Positions 49,563 to 57,600 are shown, counted from the first letter of the stretch. The stretch: 57,600 bases of DNA from Eubacterium sp. CAG:274 (GCA_000432155.1 FR888491.1:1-57600), one strand, 5' to 3'. Made by a program: numbers and translations. Notes: generated from the sequence alone by a model not told the origin.

Positions 49563-52088
49563 TTACTTTCTCATAACCTTTGTAGCATTTAATATTGCAA
49601 GAAGTGCAACGCCTACATCGGCAAAAACTGCAAGCCACATATTTGCATAGCCTAAGGCTGCCAAAATAAGAACTACAGCCTTTACGCCTAAGGCAAACCA
49701 TACATTTTCTTTTACAGTTTTCATAGTCATTCTAGCGTACTTTATAGCTACTGGGAGCTTAGACAATTCGTCATTCATAATTACTATATCTGCTGCCTCA
49801 ATAGCTGCATCAGAACCGATACCACCCATAGCAATACCAACATCAGCTCTTGCCAATACTGGAGCATCGTTTATACCGTCGCCTACAGCACCTACAACAG
49901 CATTGTTATTCTTGCTATAAATTTCTTCTACCTTTTCAACCTTGCCCTGTGGGAGCAAGCCTGCATAAACCTTTGTAACACCAGCTTTTTCGCCAATTTC
50001 TTCGGCTATATCCTGTTTATCGCCAGTAAGCATAACAACATCTTTTACGCCTAAAGCCTTTAAATCTGCAATAGCCTTACTACTATCCGGTTTAATTGTA
50101 TCTTCTGCCTTTATAGCACCATAGTATTCATTATTTTTAGATACATATATATTGTATTTTGTATTGCTTAAAGCCACATTTTCTCTTTCCATAAGTCTTT
50201 GGCTACCTACAAAATACTTTTCGCCATCTTTAACACCCATTAAGCCATAACCAGCTATTTCCTCTGTTGTGTCAAAGTCGATATAGTCCCCTTTATAAGA
50301 CTTAACAATAGCCTGTGCTATAGGATGATTTGAAAATCTTTCAAGAGATGCTGCAACTTTCATAACATCATCTTCGCCGTCAGTTTCTACAACAGTAAAT
50401 TCGCCCTTTGTAATTGTACCAGTTTTATCTACAACAAGAGTATTAAGTCCGCTAAGTGTCTGTAAATATGTGCTACCTTTTACCAATGCACCTTTTTTAG
50501 ATATAGCACCTATGCCACTAAAGAATGTAAGGGGAACAGAGAGTACCAAGGCACAAGGACAAGATGCAACCAAGAAAACCAAGGCTCTTGACAACCATTG
50601 TTGGAAATCTCCCACTACTATTGTAGGAAGAACAGTTAAAGCTACTGCCAAAAATACTACAACTGGTGTATATATTTTAGCAAATTTTGTAATAAAGTTT
50701 TCTGTTTTAGACTTGTTAGCTGTTGCATTTTCAACCATTTCAATTATTCTAGCAACAGTTGAGTCCTCAAATCTCTTTTGTGCCTTCATATAAATTACAG
50801 CACCAGTATTAATTGAGCCACTAAGAACTGTGTCCCCCTGCTTCTTTTCTACAGGAACTGATTCGCCAGTAAGGGCTTTCATATCAAAACTACTGTCGCC
50901 CTTTGCTATTACACCGTCAACACAAACCTTTTCGCCAGCTTTTACAACTATAATGTCACCAATATTAATTTCCTCTGGAGTGATTGCCTGAACCTCTCCA
51001 TTTCTTTCAACTGTAACACTATCAGTCTTAATTTCCAAAAGCCCCTTAATTGACTTCTGTGACTTGTCTACAGCCATACTCTGGAAGTATTCACCAACTT
51101 GATAGAACAACATAACAGCTACAGCCTCAGTCCATTCTCCAATAACAAAGGCACATATTGTTGCCAAACTCATCAAGAAGTTTTCATCAAAGAAATCTCC
51201 CTTGAAAATGTTCTTAACAGCCTTTATAACTACATCATAGCCAAAAACAACATAGGCTAAAACAAACAATATTTCTGACAAAAAGCCGAAATTGCTGTTA
51301 ATGGCAATTCCTCCACCCATTAACACAACACCTACTATAATTCTAGCTATAGCCTTTTTGCCAAAATCTGAGTCTTTAGTCTTTTTAGCTTCAACTTTCT
51401 TATTTTCTTCTAAAACTGTGTCAACGCCCTCCTCTATTGAGTCTACAATACCTTTGACCTTTACAAGAGTATCCTTAGCAGTCAATTTACTATCCAATGT
51501 CATTTTCTTATTTACAAAATTGAAAACTACATTCTTAAATTCTGCCTGTTCTTTTACTTTCTGTTCAATTTTTGCTGAACAATGTGGGCAATTTAAGTTA
51601 TTTAATACCAAAACCACTTTGTTTAAATTAGTTGTGCCATTTAAAACTGTATCTACTCCATCTTCTATAGAGTCTACAATGCCCTTTACTTTTGACAATG
51701 TTTCTTCTTCACTTAATTGACTATCCATTGTCATTTTTTTATTTACAAAGTTAAACATTACATTTTTAAATTCAGCCTGTTCTTTCACTTTCTGTTCAAT
51801 TTTTGCTGAACAGTTTGGACAGTTCAAATTGTTTAACAACAGTTCAACCTTATTATAATTTCCTTTTCTGTTAAGTACAGTATCTACGCCCTCTTCTATA
51901 GAGTCTACAATACCTTTTACCTTTGACAATGTTTCTTCTTCACTTAATTGACTTTCCATTGTCATTTTTTTATTTACAAAATTAAATATTACATTTTCAA
52001 ATTCAGCTTGCTTTTTTACTGTTTCTTCAATTTTTGCTGAACAATGTGGGCAATTTAAGTTATTTAAAACCAGTTCAACCTTTGCCAT
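49563..52088 (-). CDS. Heavy-metal P1B ATPase (Zn/Cd/Pb type) with three HMA domains
   Basis: An 841-residue metal exporter. Residues 1-232 are three tandem HMA-like domains, each with N-C-P-(H/N)-C at 13-16, 90-93 and 167-170. A membrane domain of about 8 TM follows, with the CPC motif in ASCPCALVLSVP, phosphorylated Asp in VDKTGTITKGE, TGES in ALTGESVPVEK and hinge GDGINDAPVLARADVGIAMG. The C-terminal TM reads WLAVFADVGVALLAILNA; its Asp marks the ZntA/CadA group (Zn, Cd, Pb) rather than Cu. The operon with a CzrA-like ArsR regulator supports zinc or cadmium detoxification. RBS GAGGAGG lies within the regulator's end. Confidence 0.95.
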   Translation of the reverse strand: MAKVELVLNNLNCPHCSAKIEETVKKQAEFENVIFNFVNKKMTMESQLSEEETLSKVKGIVDSIEEGVDTVLNRKGNYNKVELLLNNLNCPNCSAKIEQKVKEQAEFKNVMFNFVNKKMTMDSQLSEEETLSKVKGIVDSIEDGVDTVLNGTTNLNKVVLVLNNLNCPHCSAKIEQKVKEQAEFKNVVFNFVNKKMTLDSKLTAKDTLVKVKGIVDSIEEGVDTVLEENKKVEAKKTKDSDFGKKAIARIIVGVVLMGGGIAINSNFGFLSEILFVLAYVVFGYDVVIKAVKNIFKGDFFDENFLMSLATICAFVIGEWTEAVAVMLFYQVGEYFQSMAVDKSQKSIKGLLEIKTDSVTVERNGEVQAITPEEINIGDIIVVKAGEKVCVDGVIAKGDSSFDMKALTGESVPVEKKQGDTVLSGSINTGAVIYMKAQKRFEDSTVARIIEMVENATANKSKTENFITKFAKIYTPVVVFLAVALTVLPTIVVGDFQQWLSRALVFLVASCPCALVLSVPLTFFSGIGAISKKGALVKGSTYLQTLSGLNTLVVDKTGTITKGEFTVVETDGEDDVMKVAASLERFSNHPIAQAIVKSYKGDYIDFDTTEEIAGYGLMGVKDGEKYFVGSQRLMERENVALSNTKYNIYVSKNNEYYGAIKAEDTIKPDSSKAIADLKALGVKDVVMLTGDKQDIAEEIGEKAGVTKVYAGLLPQGKVEKVEEIYSKNNNAVVGAVGDGINDAPVLARADVGIAMGGIGSDAAIEAADIVIMNDELSKLPVAIKYARMTMKTVKENVWFALGVKAVVLILAALGYANMWLAVFADVGVALLAILNATKVMRK
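51390..52082 (-). repeat. Three tandem 231-bp repeats encoding the HMA domains
   Basis: The first 231 codons of the ATPase consist of three copies with a period of exactly 77 residues (231 bases), starting near 52082, 51851 and 51620. Whole blocks such as FNFVNKKMT and KVKGIVDSIE recur without change. Copies two and three share AKIEQKVKEQAEFKNV, and copies one and two share SQLSEEETLSKVKGIVDSIE. The high similarity implies recent duplication or gene conversion. Confidence 0.9.
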
Positions 52089-52090
52089 AC

Positions 52091-52402
52091 CTATTCCTCC
52101 TCGTAACCATTCTTATGCTTAATATGTTCTATACCCTTTTTCAAAAGTATGCTAACATGTTCATCATCAAGGGAATAGTACACCGTCTTTCCGTCTTTTC
52201 TAAATTTTACGGCATCGTTCTGACGCAACAATCTAAGTTGATGAGATACTGCTGATTGGCTCATATTGAGAAGTTCAACCATATCGTTTACACAAAGTTC
52301 GTTGTCAACTAAGGCACACAATATTTTTATTCTGCCGGCATCTCCAAAAATCTTAAAAAAATCAGCTATATCACTACAGACTTCATCATTAATTTTAATC
52401 AT
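52091..52402 (-). CDS. ArsR/SmtB-family metal-sensing repressor (CzrA-like)
   Basis: A 103-residue winged-helix repressor. The recognition helix is in NMSQSAVSHQLRLLR. The C-terminal helix has the pattern LDDEHVSILLKKGIEHIKH, which places Asp, His, His and His exactly as in the alpha-5 zinc site of CzrA/SmtB (the first His of CzrA's H-H pair is Glu here). The alpha-3 site ELCVNDM has only one Cys, so a CadC-type site is incomplete. It should release DNA on binding Zn2+ (or Co2+), giving export through the ATPase 3 bases downstream. The palindrome at 52471 is the probable operator. Confidence 0.93.
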   Translation of the reverse strand: MIKINDEVCSDIADFFKIFGDAGRIKILCALVDNELCVNDMVELLNMSQSAVSHQLRLLRQNDAVKFRKDGKTVYYSLDDEHVSILLKKGIEHIKHKNGYEEE

Positions 52403-52470
52403 ATTATTATCCTCTCATATGTTCATTTATTCATATATAAAATAAAAAAATATATGAACTCATTCACATT

Positions 52471-52490
52471 ATATGAATGAATGTTCATAT
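52471..52490. promoter_or_regulatory. Operator of the metal-resistance operon
   Basis: ATATGAA-TGAATG-TTCATAT is an inverted repeat of ArsR/SmtB type lying over the expected transcription start. Further half sites (TTCAT, ATATGAAC) occur at 52417-52436 and 52452-52459, so two operator dimers may bind. Confidence 0.65.
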
Positions 52491-52494
52491 ATTC

Positions 52495-52522
52495 ATTATA
52501 CATCACTTTATTTATTTGTCAA
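52495..52522 (-). promoter_or_regulatory. Promoter of the metal-resistance operon
   Basis: Minus-strand TTGACA (52517-52522), 16 bases, TATAAT (52495-52500). Both hexamers are perfect. The -35 overlaps the last codons of the mreB-like gene. Confidence 0.8.
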
Positions 52523-53549
52523 TACTTTCTTCAGGATTTTTAATTTCTTCTGAAGTAAATCTGTTGCCACCGTTTAAATATTCCAAAAACTTGCCTGTAC
52601 CAATGGCTACACAAGAAATAGGGTCTTCGGCTGTAACACAACGAATACCAGTTCTTTCCTCTACTGCTCTGTCAAGACCGGAAATAAGTGAGCCACCACC
52701 AGTAAGCACAATACCTCTGTCAGAAATATCACTGCAAAGTTCAGGTGGAGTCTGTTCCAAAACATGGAAAATGGCATCAACAATAGCTGTTACACATTCA
52801 GACATAGCCTTATACATTTCCTTTGAGCTAACCTCAATTTCTGTAGGCAAGCCAGAAACCATATCCCCGCCCTTTACTGTGAGCTTGCTTTCTGGAGTAT
52901 CTGCACAAGCTGTACCTAAAATAACCTTTAAGTTTTCTGCTGTTCTTTCGCCAATGTTAATTCTGTGGTTTTTACGCATATATCTTACAATGGCATCGTC
53001 AAATTTATCCCCTGCCACCTTAATAGATGTACTAACTACAATACCACCTAATGAAATAACAGCTACATCAGTAGTACCACCACCAATATCAACAACCATT
53101 GAGCCACAAGGTCTTGAAATATCAAGTCCTGCACCTAAAGCAGCAGCAACAGGTTCTTCAATAATAAATACCTGACCAGCACCAGCACTTTTTGTTGCCT
53201 GTTCCACAGCACGCCTTTCAACATCTGTTACCTTGCTAGGCACGCAAACAGCAATTCTTGGCTTCTTAAACCAATGGAAACCAACAGACTTGCCAATAAA
53301 ATATCTTATCATTCTTTCTGTAACTTCGAAGTTTGAAATTACACCCTCTCTAAGTGGTCTAATAGCTACAATATTGTCAGGTGTTTTGCCCAGCATTTTT
53401 CTGGCTTCTTCCCCAACTGCAACAATAGAATTAGTGTTATCATCAATAGCCACTACAGAAGGCTCCTGAAGTACAATACCTTGTCCCTTGCAATATACAA
53501 GAACAGAGGCAGTACCTAAATCAATCCCAATATCATTGCCTAAAAACAT
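52512..53549 (-). CDS. Rod-shape-determining protein MreB/Mbl
   Basis: A 345-residue bacterial actin that organises lateral wall synthesis. Nucleotide-binding motifs: phosphate-1 DIGIDLGTASVLVY, connect-1 NIVAIRPLREGVISNF, phosphate-2 VVDIGGGTTDVAVISLGG and adenosine motif IVLTGGGSLISGLD. Membrane-binding loop HWFKKPRI is present. In Gram-positives MreB and Mbl are close paralogues and the sequence does not settle which; no mreCD follow, which favours Mbl or a stand-alone paralogue. It follows the CNNM gene by 4 bases on the same strand. Confidence 0.95.
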   Translation of the reverse strand: MFLGNDIGIDLGTASVLVYCKGQGIVLQEPSVVAIDDNTNSIVAVGEEARKMLGKTPDNIVAIRPLREGVISNFEVTERMIRYFIGKSVGFHWFKKPRIAVCVPSKVTDVERRAVEQATKSAGAGQVFIIEEPVAAALGAGLDISRPCGSMVVDIGGGTTDVAVISLGGIVVSTSIKVAGDKFDDAIVRYMRKNHRINIGERTAENLKVILGTACADTPESKLTVKGGDMVSGLPTEIEVSSKEMYKAMSECVTAIVDAIFHVLEQTPPELCSDISDRGIVLTGGGSLISGLDRAVEERTGIRCVTAEDPISCVAIGTGKFLEYLNGGNRFTSEEIKNPEESIDK

Positions 53550-53553
53550 CAGT

Positions 53554-54831
53554 TTAGCTCTCCTTTACTTCTTCTATATCATCAGACTGCTTTTTCAAAA
53601 CAATCCTCATTTTTTCTATTCTGTTTTTTTCACTTAAAAGTATAGTAAAATCTGCAGTTTTATCAGATATTTGCTCACCTTTTTTAGGAAATCTGTCTAC
53701 AAGGGCTATAACATAACCACCAATAGATTCAACATCCTCAAATTCAAAATTAGTACCCAGAACTTCGTTTACATCATCAAGTTTGGCACTACCGTTGACA
53801 ATATATTCATTGTCCCTGAACTTAATAATTTCTTCCTCATCATCTCTATCGTCTTCTATAATATCTCCCACAATTTCAACAATAAGGTCCTGAAGTGTAA
53901 CAATACCAGCCGTTCCACCATATTCATCTAAAACTATTGCCATTGACAATTTATCTCTTTTCATAATATTAAAGAGCTTTGAGCAAGGCTTTGACTCATA
54001 TGTAAAGTAAGGTTCTTTCATATAATCAGCAACCTTGAAATTGTCTGTATCCTCTACAAACATAACGTCCTTAAAAGATAACACACCTACAATATGGTCA
54101 TTTGTTTCAGCATAAACAGGAAGTCTAGTAAATCTTTCTTTTCTAAAGACCTGCATCACTTCTTGGTAAGACATATCCTCCGGAATAGAAACCATATCCA
54201 TTCTAGGAACCATAACATCTTCTGCATCAGAGTCCCCAAAATCAACTACATTAGTAATCATTTCCTTTTCTGTACTTTCCAATACACCTTCTTCGTGACT
54301 TACATCAACCATTGTTCTGAATTCCACTTCTGTCACACTATGCTTGTCATCATTGTTACCACCTAAGAGTTTAACAATATTGCTAGTGATAACATTTAAA
54401 ATAGCAATAATAGGTGTAAAAATTATCGTACAAAAATATATGATTTTAATACAAAAAACTGAAATTTTTTCGCAATTATTACGGGCGTATGTCTTTGGAG
54501 TGATTTCGCCAAAAATAAGCACAAGAACTGTCAACACACCAGTTGCAATACCTACACCACTACTGCCGAAGAACTTTGTAGCAAGTATAGTAGCCAAAGA
54601 TGCAGCAAGGTTATTGACAAGGTTATTACCAATCAATATTGCACTTAAAAGTTTGTTAGGGTTGTCTAATACCTTTTGAATTAATTTTGCGTTTTTAACC
54701 TTATCGTCAACCATTGTCCTTAGTCTGATTTTGCTAAGGGAGGTCAAGGCAGTTTCTGCACTAGAGAAAAAGCCTGAAAAACACAAACATATTACGAGAA
54801 CAATTAAATATCGCGAACTTTCCGAGTCCAC
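53554..54831 (-). CDS. CNNM/CorC-family transporter-associated protein (DUF21 + CBS)
   Basis: A 425-residue membrane protein. An N-terminal DUF21 domain (four TM segments, about 1-190, with FSGFFSSAETALTSLSKIRL) is followed by a CBS pair (about 205-325, VMVPRMDMVSI and FKDVMFVED, then MAIVLDEYGGTAGIVTLQDL). A CorC_HlyC domain ends the protein. The family includes Mg2+/Co2+ exporters and sensors (CNNM, CorC). The start is GTG at 54831 after AGGAGTG. The ATG at 54921 lies in the promoter region and is rejected. It is first in a two-gene unit with mreB/mbl. Confidence 0.92.
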   Translation of the reverse strand: MDSESSRYLIVLVICLCFSGFFSSAETALTSLSKIRLRTMVDDKVKNAKLIQKVLDNPNKLLSAILIGNNLVNNLAASLATILATKFFGSSGVGIATGVLTVLVLIFGEITPKTYARNNCEKISVFCIKIIYFCTIIFTPIIAILNVITSNIVKLLGGNNDDKHSVTEVEFRTMVDVSHEEGVLESTEKEMITNVVDFGDSDAEDVMVPRMDMVSIPEDMSYQEVMQVFRKERFTRLPVYAETNDHIVGVLSFKDVMFVEDTDNFKVADYMKEPYFTYESKPCSKLFNIMKRDKLSMAIVLDEYGGTAGIVTLQDLIVEIVGDIIEDDRDDEEEIIKFRDNEYIVNGSAKLDDVNEVLGTNFEFEDVESIGGYVIALVDRFPKKGEQISDKTADFTILLSEKNRIEKMRIVLKKQSDDIEEVKES

Positions 54832-54903
54832 AAAAATCACACTCCTAAATAAAGAATAATTAATCTGAAATTTAAAAAGTAAACCAAAGTCTACAATGCT
54901 TTG

Positions 54904-54932
54904 ATTATACCACATTTTCATACAAATACCAA
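54904..54932 (-). promoter_or_regulatory. Promoter of the CNNM-mreB unit
   Basis: Minus-strand TTGGTA (54927-54932), 17 bases, TATAAT (54904-54909) with an extended TG, about 75 bases before the GTG start. Confidence 0.55.
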
Positions 54933-54995
54933 TAGAAAATGGGAAATTTTTTTATTTCAATTTTGTTAAAATCTCTTTTATTTATTACGCATAAA

Positions 54996-55004
54996 TGGTA
55001 TAAT
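54996..55004 (+). promoter_or_regulatory. Extended -10 promoter of the CobD-like gene
   Basis: TGGTATAAT, an exact extended -10, 33 bases before the ATG at 55037. No B12 riboswitch lies between the promoter and the gene. Confidence 0.5.
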
Positions 55005-55036
55005 GGTATAGAAAATCAACAAAGGAAGTAATGTAT

Positions 55037-56131
55037 ATGAAACTAATGACTGTTCATGGTGGCGATTTAGATGTAATTTCTAGGGAATATAACATTCCAA
55101 AAAACGAAATTGTTAATTTTAGTGGTAATGTAAATCCCCTTGGACTTCCACCATCTGTAAAAAAAGCAATAAAAGAAAATGTAGATTGTGCAACTGATTA
55201 TCCTGATGTTTCATATGTAGGATTAAGAAATGCCATAAGTAGCTACACAGGTGTTAAGAGCGAAAACATAGTTGTAGGCAACGGTTCTACAGAACTTATA
55301 TCTGCCTTTATTAAGGTAAGTGAGCCGAAAAAAGCTGTTATTGTTTCCCCTGCCTATTCTGAATATTTAAAGGAAATTAAGTTACTGGGTGGCGAAGTTG
55401 AGCTTTTTGAATTAATGGAAGATAAGGACTATATGCTTGATGTAGATACACTTATTTCCCACATCACAAAGGATACAGACCTTGTTGTTATTTGCAATCC
55501 TAACAACCCTACTGGAACATATGTAACCATTGACCAGACAGAGAAAATTCTCAAGCATTGTATGGATTGTGGTGTTCGTCTTATGATGGACGAAACCTAT
55601 GTTGAATTTTCAGAGCCTGAAAAACATGTTTCAGCTATGCCTTTGATAGATAAATACCCTAACCTTATGATTGTCAGAGGTACATCAAAGTTCTTTGCCT
55701 GTCCTGGACTTCGCTTAGGCTACGGTGCTTGTTCAGACAAGGAAACCCTCGATTATGTAAACTCACACAAAGACCCTTGGTCTGTCAATGTGTTTGCTGA
55801 ATTAGCTGGAAAAGTTATGTTTGTTGATACTGATTTTATAAAATCTACTACTGATTTTATTTCAGCAGAGCGTACAAGAATAAAAGAGGAGCTTTCAAAA
55901 TGGAAGAATATTAAGGTTTATGACACACAATCTAACTTCTTCCTTGTTGAAATATTGCGAGATGATATAACTTCTGATGAGATTTTCCATAATCTTATAC
56001 AGAAAAAACTTCTCATCAGAGATGCCTCTAATTTCCCTTATCTTGGTTCTAAATTCTTGCGTTTTTGCATATTAAATAAAGAGGAAAACAATTTACTTTT
56101 GAGTAATCTCAAAAAAATAATAGAAAAATAG
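55037..56131 (+). CDS. CobD/HisC-like PLP-dependent aminotransferase
   Basis: A 364-residue fold-type I PLP enzyme. The N-terminus TVHGGDLDVISREYNI plus NFSGNVNPLGLPPSV is typical of threonine-phosphate decarboxylase (CobD), which makes the aminopropanol linker of B12. The PLP Lys is in GTSKFFACPGLRLGYG; N-P-N-N-P-T-G-T and DETYVEF are also present. HisC shares this fold, but the HGG start favours CobD. The B12 operon elsewhere in the window gives indirect support; no other cobalamin gene is adjacent. The ATG at 55037 is better spaced from GGAAG than one 6 bases upstream. Confidence 0.85.
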   Translation: MKLMTVHGGDLDVISREYNIPKNEIVNFSGNVNPLGLPPSVKKAIKENVDCATDYPDVSYVGLRNAISSYTGVKSENIVVGNGSTELISAFIKVSEPKKAVIVSPAYSEYLKEIKLLGGEVELFELMEDKDYMLDVDTLISHITKDTDLVVICNPNNPTGTYVTIDQTEKILKHCMDCGVRLMMDETYVEFSEPEKHVSAMPLIDKYPNLMIVRGTSKFFACPGLRLGYGACSDKETLDYVNSHKDPWSVNVFAELAGKVMFVDTDFIKSTTDFISAERTRIKEELSKWKNIKVYDTQSNFFLVEILRDDITSDEIFHNLIQKKLLIRDASNFPYLGSKFLRFCILNKEENNLLLSNLKKIIEK

Positions 56132-56145
56132 GAGTGAAAAACCAA

Positions 56146-57480
56146 ATGTCAGAAGAAAACAAAAATTATGATGAATACGATGCAACACCCCTTACAATGG
56201 AAGAAGCCATTGTGGAAGCAAAGCGTTGTCTTAATTGTAAAAAGCCAGGTTGTATAACAGGCTGTCCTATAAGCAACGACATTCCTGACTTTATTCATCA
56301 GCTTTCAAGAGGTAACTTTGGCGAGGCTAGAACAATTCTTGCCGGCAAGACTAATCTTCCTGCCGTATGTGGTAGAGTTTGCCCTCACGAAAAACAATGC
56401 GAGGGTCATTGTGTACTTAACAGAGCTGGCAAGCCAATCAGAATTGGTAAATTAGAGCAGTTTATTGCTGACTTTGATGCTGATATGAACTTAATCAGAG
56501 AAAAAATTCCACCAAAGACAAGAGGTAATGTAGCTGTTATCGGTTCTGGTCCTGCTGGTCTTACTGTAGCCGGCGATTTAGCTATGATGGGCTTTAATGT
56601 TACTGTTTACGAGGCAGAGGACGAGCCAGGTGGCGTATTACTTTACGGTATTCCAGAATTCAGACTTCCAAAGGAAGTTGTAAGACGAGAAACAAAGAGA
56701 ATTTCAGAATTAGGCGTAAGTTTCATTTGCAATTCTATTGTAGGTAGAGATATTACTATTGACCAGATGTTTGAAAGTGGCTTTGATGCTGTATTTATTG
56801 GTACTGGTACTGCTATTTCTAAGGAGCTTAATATTCCTGGTAAGGAACTTACTGGTGTAATTCAATCACACTATTTCCTCAGAATGGTTGCCCTTTACAA
56901 CAGCAAATCTCTTGAAAGAAAGGAAGTTCCTGTTGACAAGGGAGATACAGTTCTTGTAATCGGTGCTGGTAATGTAGCTATGGACGCAGCCAGAACAGCT
57001 CTCAGAATGGGTGCTAAGTCTGTTACTGTAGTATACAGAAGAGGACAGGAAAATATGTCTGCTGAAAAGGCTGAATACGAAAGTGCTGTAGCTGATAATG
57101 TTAAGTTTATGTGGGAAACTTCTCCAGTAGAATATGTTGGTCGTGACGGTAGATTAGAGGGTCTTAAAGTAATGAATAATGACAACGAATTTATTATTCC
57201 AGCTGACAAGGTTCTTGTAGCTATTGGTTCTAAGCCAGCTAAGAGAATTATTTCTACTACAAAGGGTATCGAAGTAAATGACAATGGCTACCTTATTACT
57301 AAGGAAAAGCCATATGGTATGACAACATTAAACGGCGTATTTGCTGGTGGTGATGTAGTTCATCAGCCTGCAACTGTTGTACTTGCTATGAAAGAGGCAA
57401 AGAAAGTTGTTGCCGGTATTGCAAGCTATGTTGATGCCGTTAAACTTTTAGGATATAAGAGAGAAGATATTCAAAACTAA
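56146..57480 (+). CDS. gltA: NADPH-dependent glutamate synthase small subunit (GltA type)
   Basis: A 444-residue flavoprotein. The N-terminal Fe-S domain has CLNCKKPGCITGCPI and CGRVCPHEKQCEGHC. FAD motif VAVIGSGPAGLTVAGDLAMM, NADPH motif VLVIGAGNVAMDAARTALRMG and the C-terminal FAD motif GVFAGGDVV follow. It matches the single-subunit 'homotetrameric' glutamate synthase family widespread in Clostridia. NfnB, an electron-bifurcating transhydrogenase subunit, is a close relative, but no nfnA lies upstream. The ATG at 56146 follows AGGAG; a GTG 12 bases earlier is rejected. It begins 14 bases after the CobD-like gene. Confidence 0.92.
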   Translation: MSEENKNYDEYDATPLTMEEAIVEAKRCLNCKKPGCITGCPISNDIPDFIHQLSRGNFGEARTILAGKTNLPAVCGRVCPHEKQCEGHCVLNRAGKPIRIGKLEQFIADFDADMNLIREKIPPKTRGNVAVIGSGPAGLTVAGDLAMMGFNVTVYEAEDEPGGVLLYGIPEFRLPKEVVRRETKRISELGVSFICNSIVGRDITIDQMFESGFDAVFIGTGTAISKELNIPGKELTGVIQSHYFLRMVALYNSKSLERKEVPVDKGDTVLVIGAGNVAMDAARTALRMGAKSVTVVYRRGQENMSAEKAEYESAVADNVKFMWETSPVEYVGRDGRLEGLKVMNNDNEFIIPADKVLVAIGSKPAKRIISTTKGIEVNDNGYLITKEKPYGMTTLNGVFAGGDVVHQPATVVLAMKEAKKVVAGIASYVDAVKLLGYKREDIQN

Positions 57481-57496
57481 GATATTCATTGTTAGA

Positions 57497-57519
57497 ACAA
57501 ATTAACTTTGTTAATTTGT
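57497..57519 (+). terminator. Hairpin after gltA
   Basis: ACAAATTAAC-TTT-GTTAATTTGT is a perfect 10-bp stem with a 3-base loop, 16 bases after the gltA stop. No T-run follows, so it may belong to the repeat element that starts at 57530 rather than act as a terminator. Confidence 0.5.
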
Positions 57520-57529
57520 GACTTGTGAA

Positions 57530-57600
57530 CAAGCCATCGGATTTATCTTTCCGATTCATTTATCAGAACTTTCAACTTCGTTGAAAGCCACACTTCGTGT
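57530..57600. repeat. Interspersed hairpin repeat, cut by the window edge
   Basis: 71 bases matching the first 71 bases of the copy at 12575-12669 with four differences, including both TTC-loop hairpins. The sequence stops inside the second hairpin at the window end. By analogy the second end module should follow just outside. Confidence 0.85.

Noticed and set aside
51390..52082. Regularly spaced repeats suggesting an array
   Set aside because: The 231-base period is coding and in frame within the ATPase gene; it is a domain repeat, not CRISPR.
52477..53175. Plus-strand open frame of 232 codons opposite mreB/mbl
   Set aside because: Antisense shadow of a well-conserved actin gene; its composition follows the reverse of the real gene and no ribosome site precedes it.
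54832..54921. Earlier ATG for the CNNM/CorC protein
   Set aside because: It lies between the -10 and -35 elements of the promoter; the GTG at 54831 has a well-placed AGGAG.
56146..57480. NfnB subunit of a bifurcating transhydrogenase
   Set aside because: No nfnA gene upstream; a stand-alone GltA-type enzyme is the simpler call, although the two are close relatives.

Overview
The window is about 57.6 kb of AT-rich DNA from a low-GC Gram-positive anaerobe, most likely a spore-forming Clostridia of Lachnospiraceae type. The evidence is a spoIVB sporulation protease gene, ScpA/ScpB next to a DacF-like carboxypeptidase, a DnaD/DnaI replication pair, a proline T-box, strong AGGAGG ribosome sites with several GTG and TTG starts, SLH and amine-oxidase-type 'stalk' domains, and an anaerobic cobalt-early cobalamin pathway. 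The species cannot be named from the sequence. No tRNA, rRNA, CRISPR array, phage gene or transposase was recognised.

Layout. (1) 1-6022: a very AT-rich, minus-strand island of small secreted or membrane proteins (two 4-TM proteins, two stalk-domain proteins, an SLH-like protein, an NTF2-fold-like protein and others) behind a near-consensus promoter. It includes one gene apparently broken by two frameshifts, a possible 21-codon Cys-rich gene and its decayed copy. (2) 6294-8007: a low-molecular-weight tyrosine phosphatase and L-lactate dehydrogenase, the latter behind two Rex-like boxes. (3) 8048-14845: secreted M13 peptidase, glutamate 5-kinase under a tRNA-Pro T-box, DegV protein, an SLH-anchored SGNH esterase, a small acidic membrane protein and a Nudix hydrolase. 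(4) 15007-28646: housekeeping genes, dnaD-dnaI, spoIVB, and a long run miaB-ylbF-mutS-mutL-(M50-like)-scpA-scpB-dac-rluB read from one good promoter upstream of miaB. (5) 28794-39751: a cobalamin-riboswitch-controlled operon cbiMNQO-cbiK-cbiL-hemA-sirC-hemC-cobA/hemD-hemB-hemL. It covers cobalt uptake, the pathway from glutamyl-tRNA to uroporphyrinogen III, precorrin-2, and cobalt insertion. (6) 39752-41884: a DUF3006 protein, a secreted ComEC-like metallo-beta-lactamase-fold protein and a lipoprotein. (7) 41972-49454: a tripartite-type RND efflux operon (adaptor, pump, TolC-like protein) divergent from a MATE exporter. (8) 49563-52402: a CzrA-like ArsR repressor and a Zn/Cd-type P1B ATPase with three nearly identical N-terminal metal-binding domains. 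(9) 52512-57480: MreB/Mbl and a CBS-domain CNNM/CorC protein on the minus strand, then a CobD/HisC-like aminotransferase and a GltA-like glutamate synthase small subunit on the plus strand.

Points that stand out: an interspersed, hairpin-rich intergenic repeat present three times (11331, 12575, and cut by the right edge at 57530); an M50-family membrane protein that has lost its metal-binding residues; a tetrapyrrole pathway placed wholly under B12 control with an internal terminator after cbiN; a TolC-like protein in what looks like a monoderm; and the undescribed secreted/membrane island at the left edge.

Functions are read from motifs and family knowledge only; no database search was possible. 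Start sites were moved from the longest open frame where a Shine-Dalgarno sequence clearly favours an internal start.
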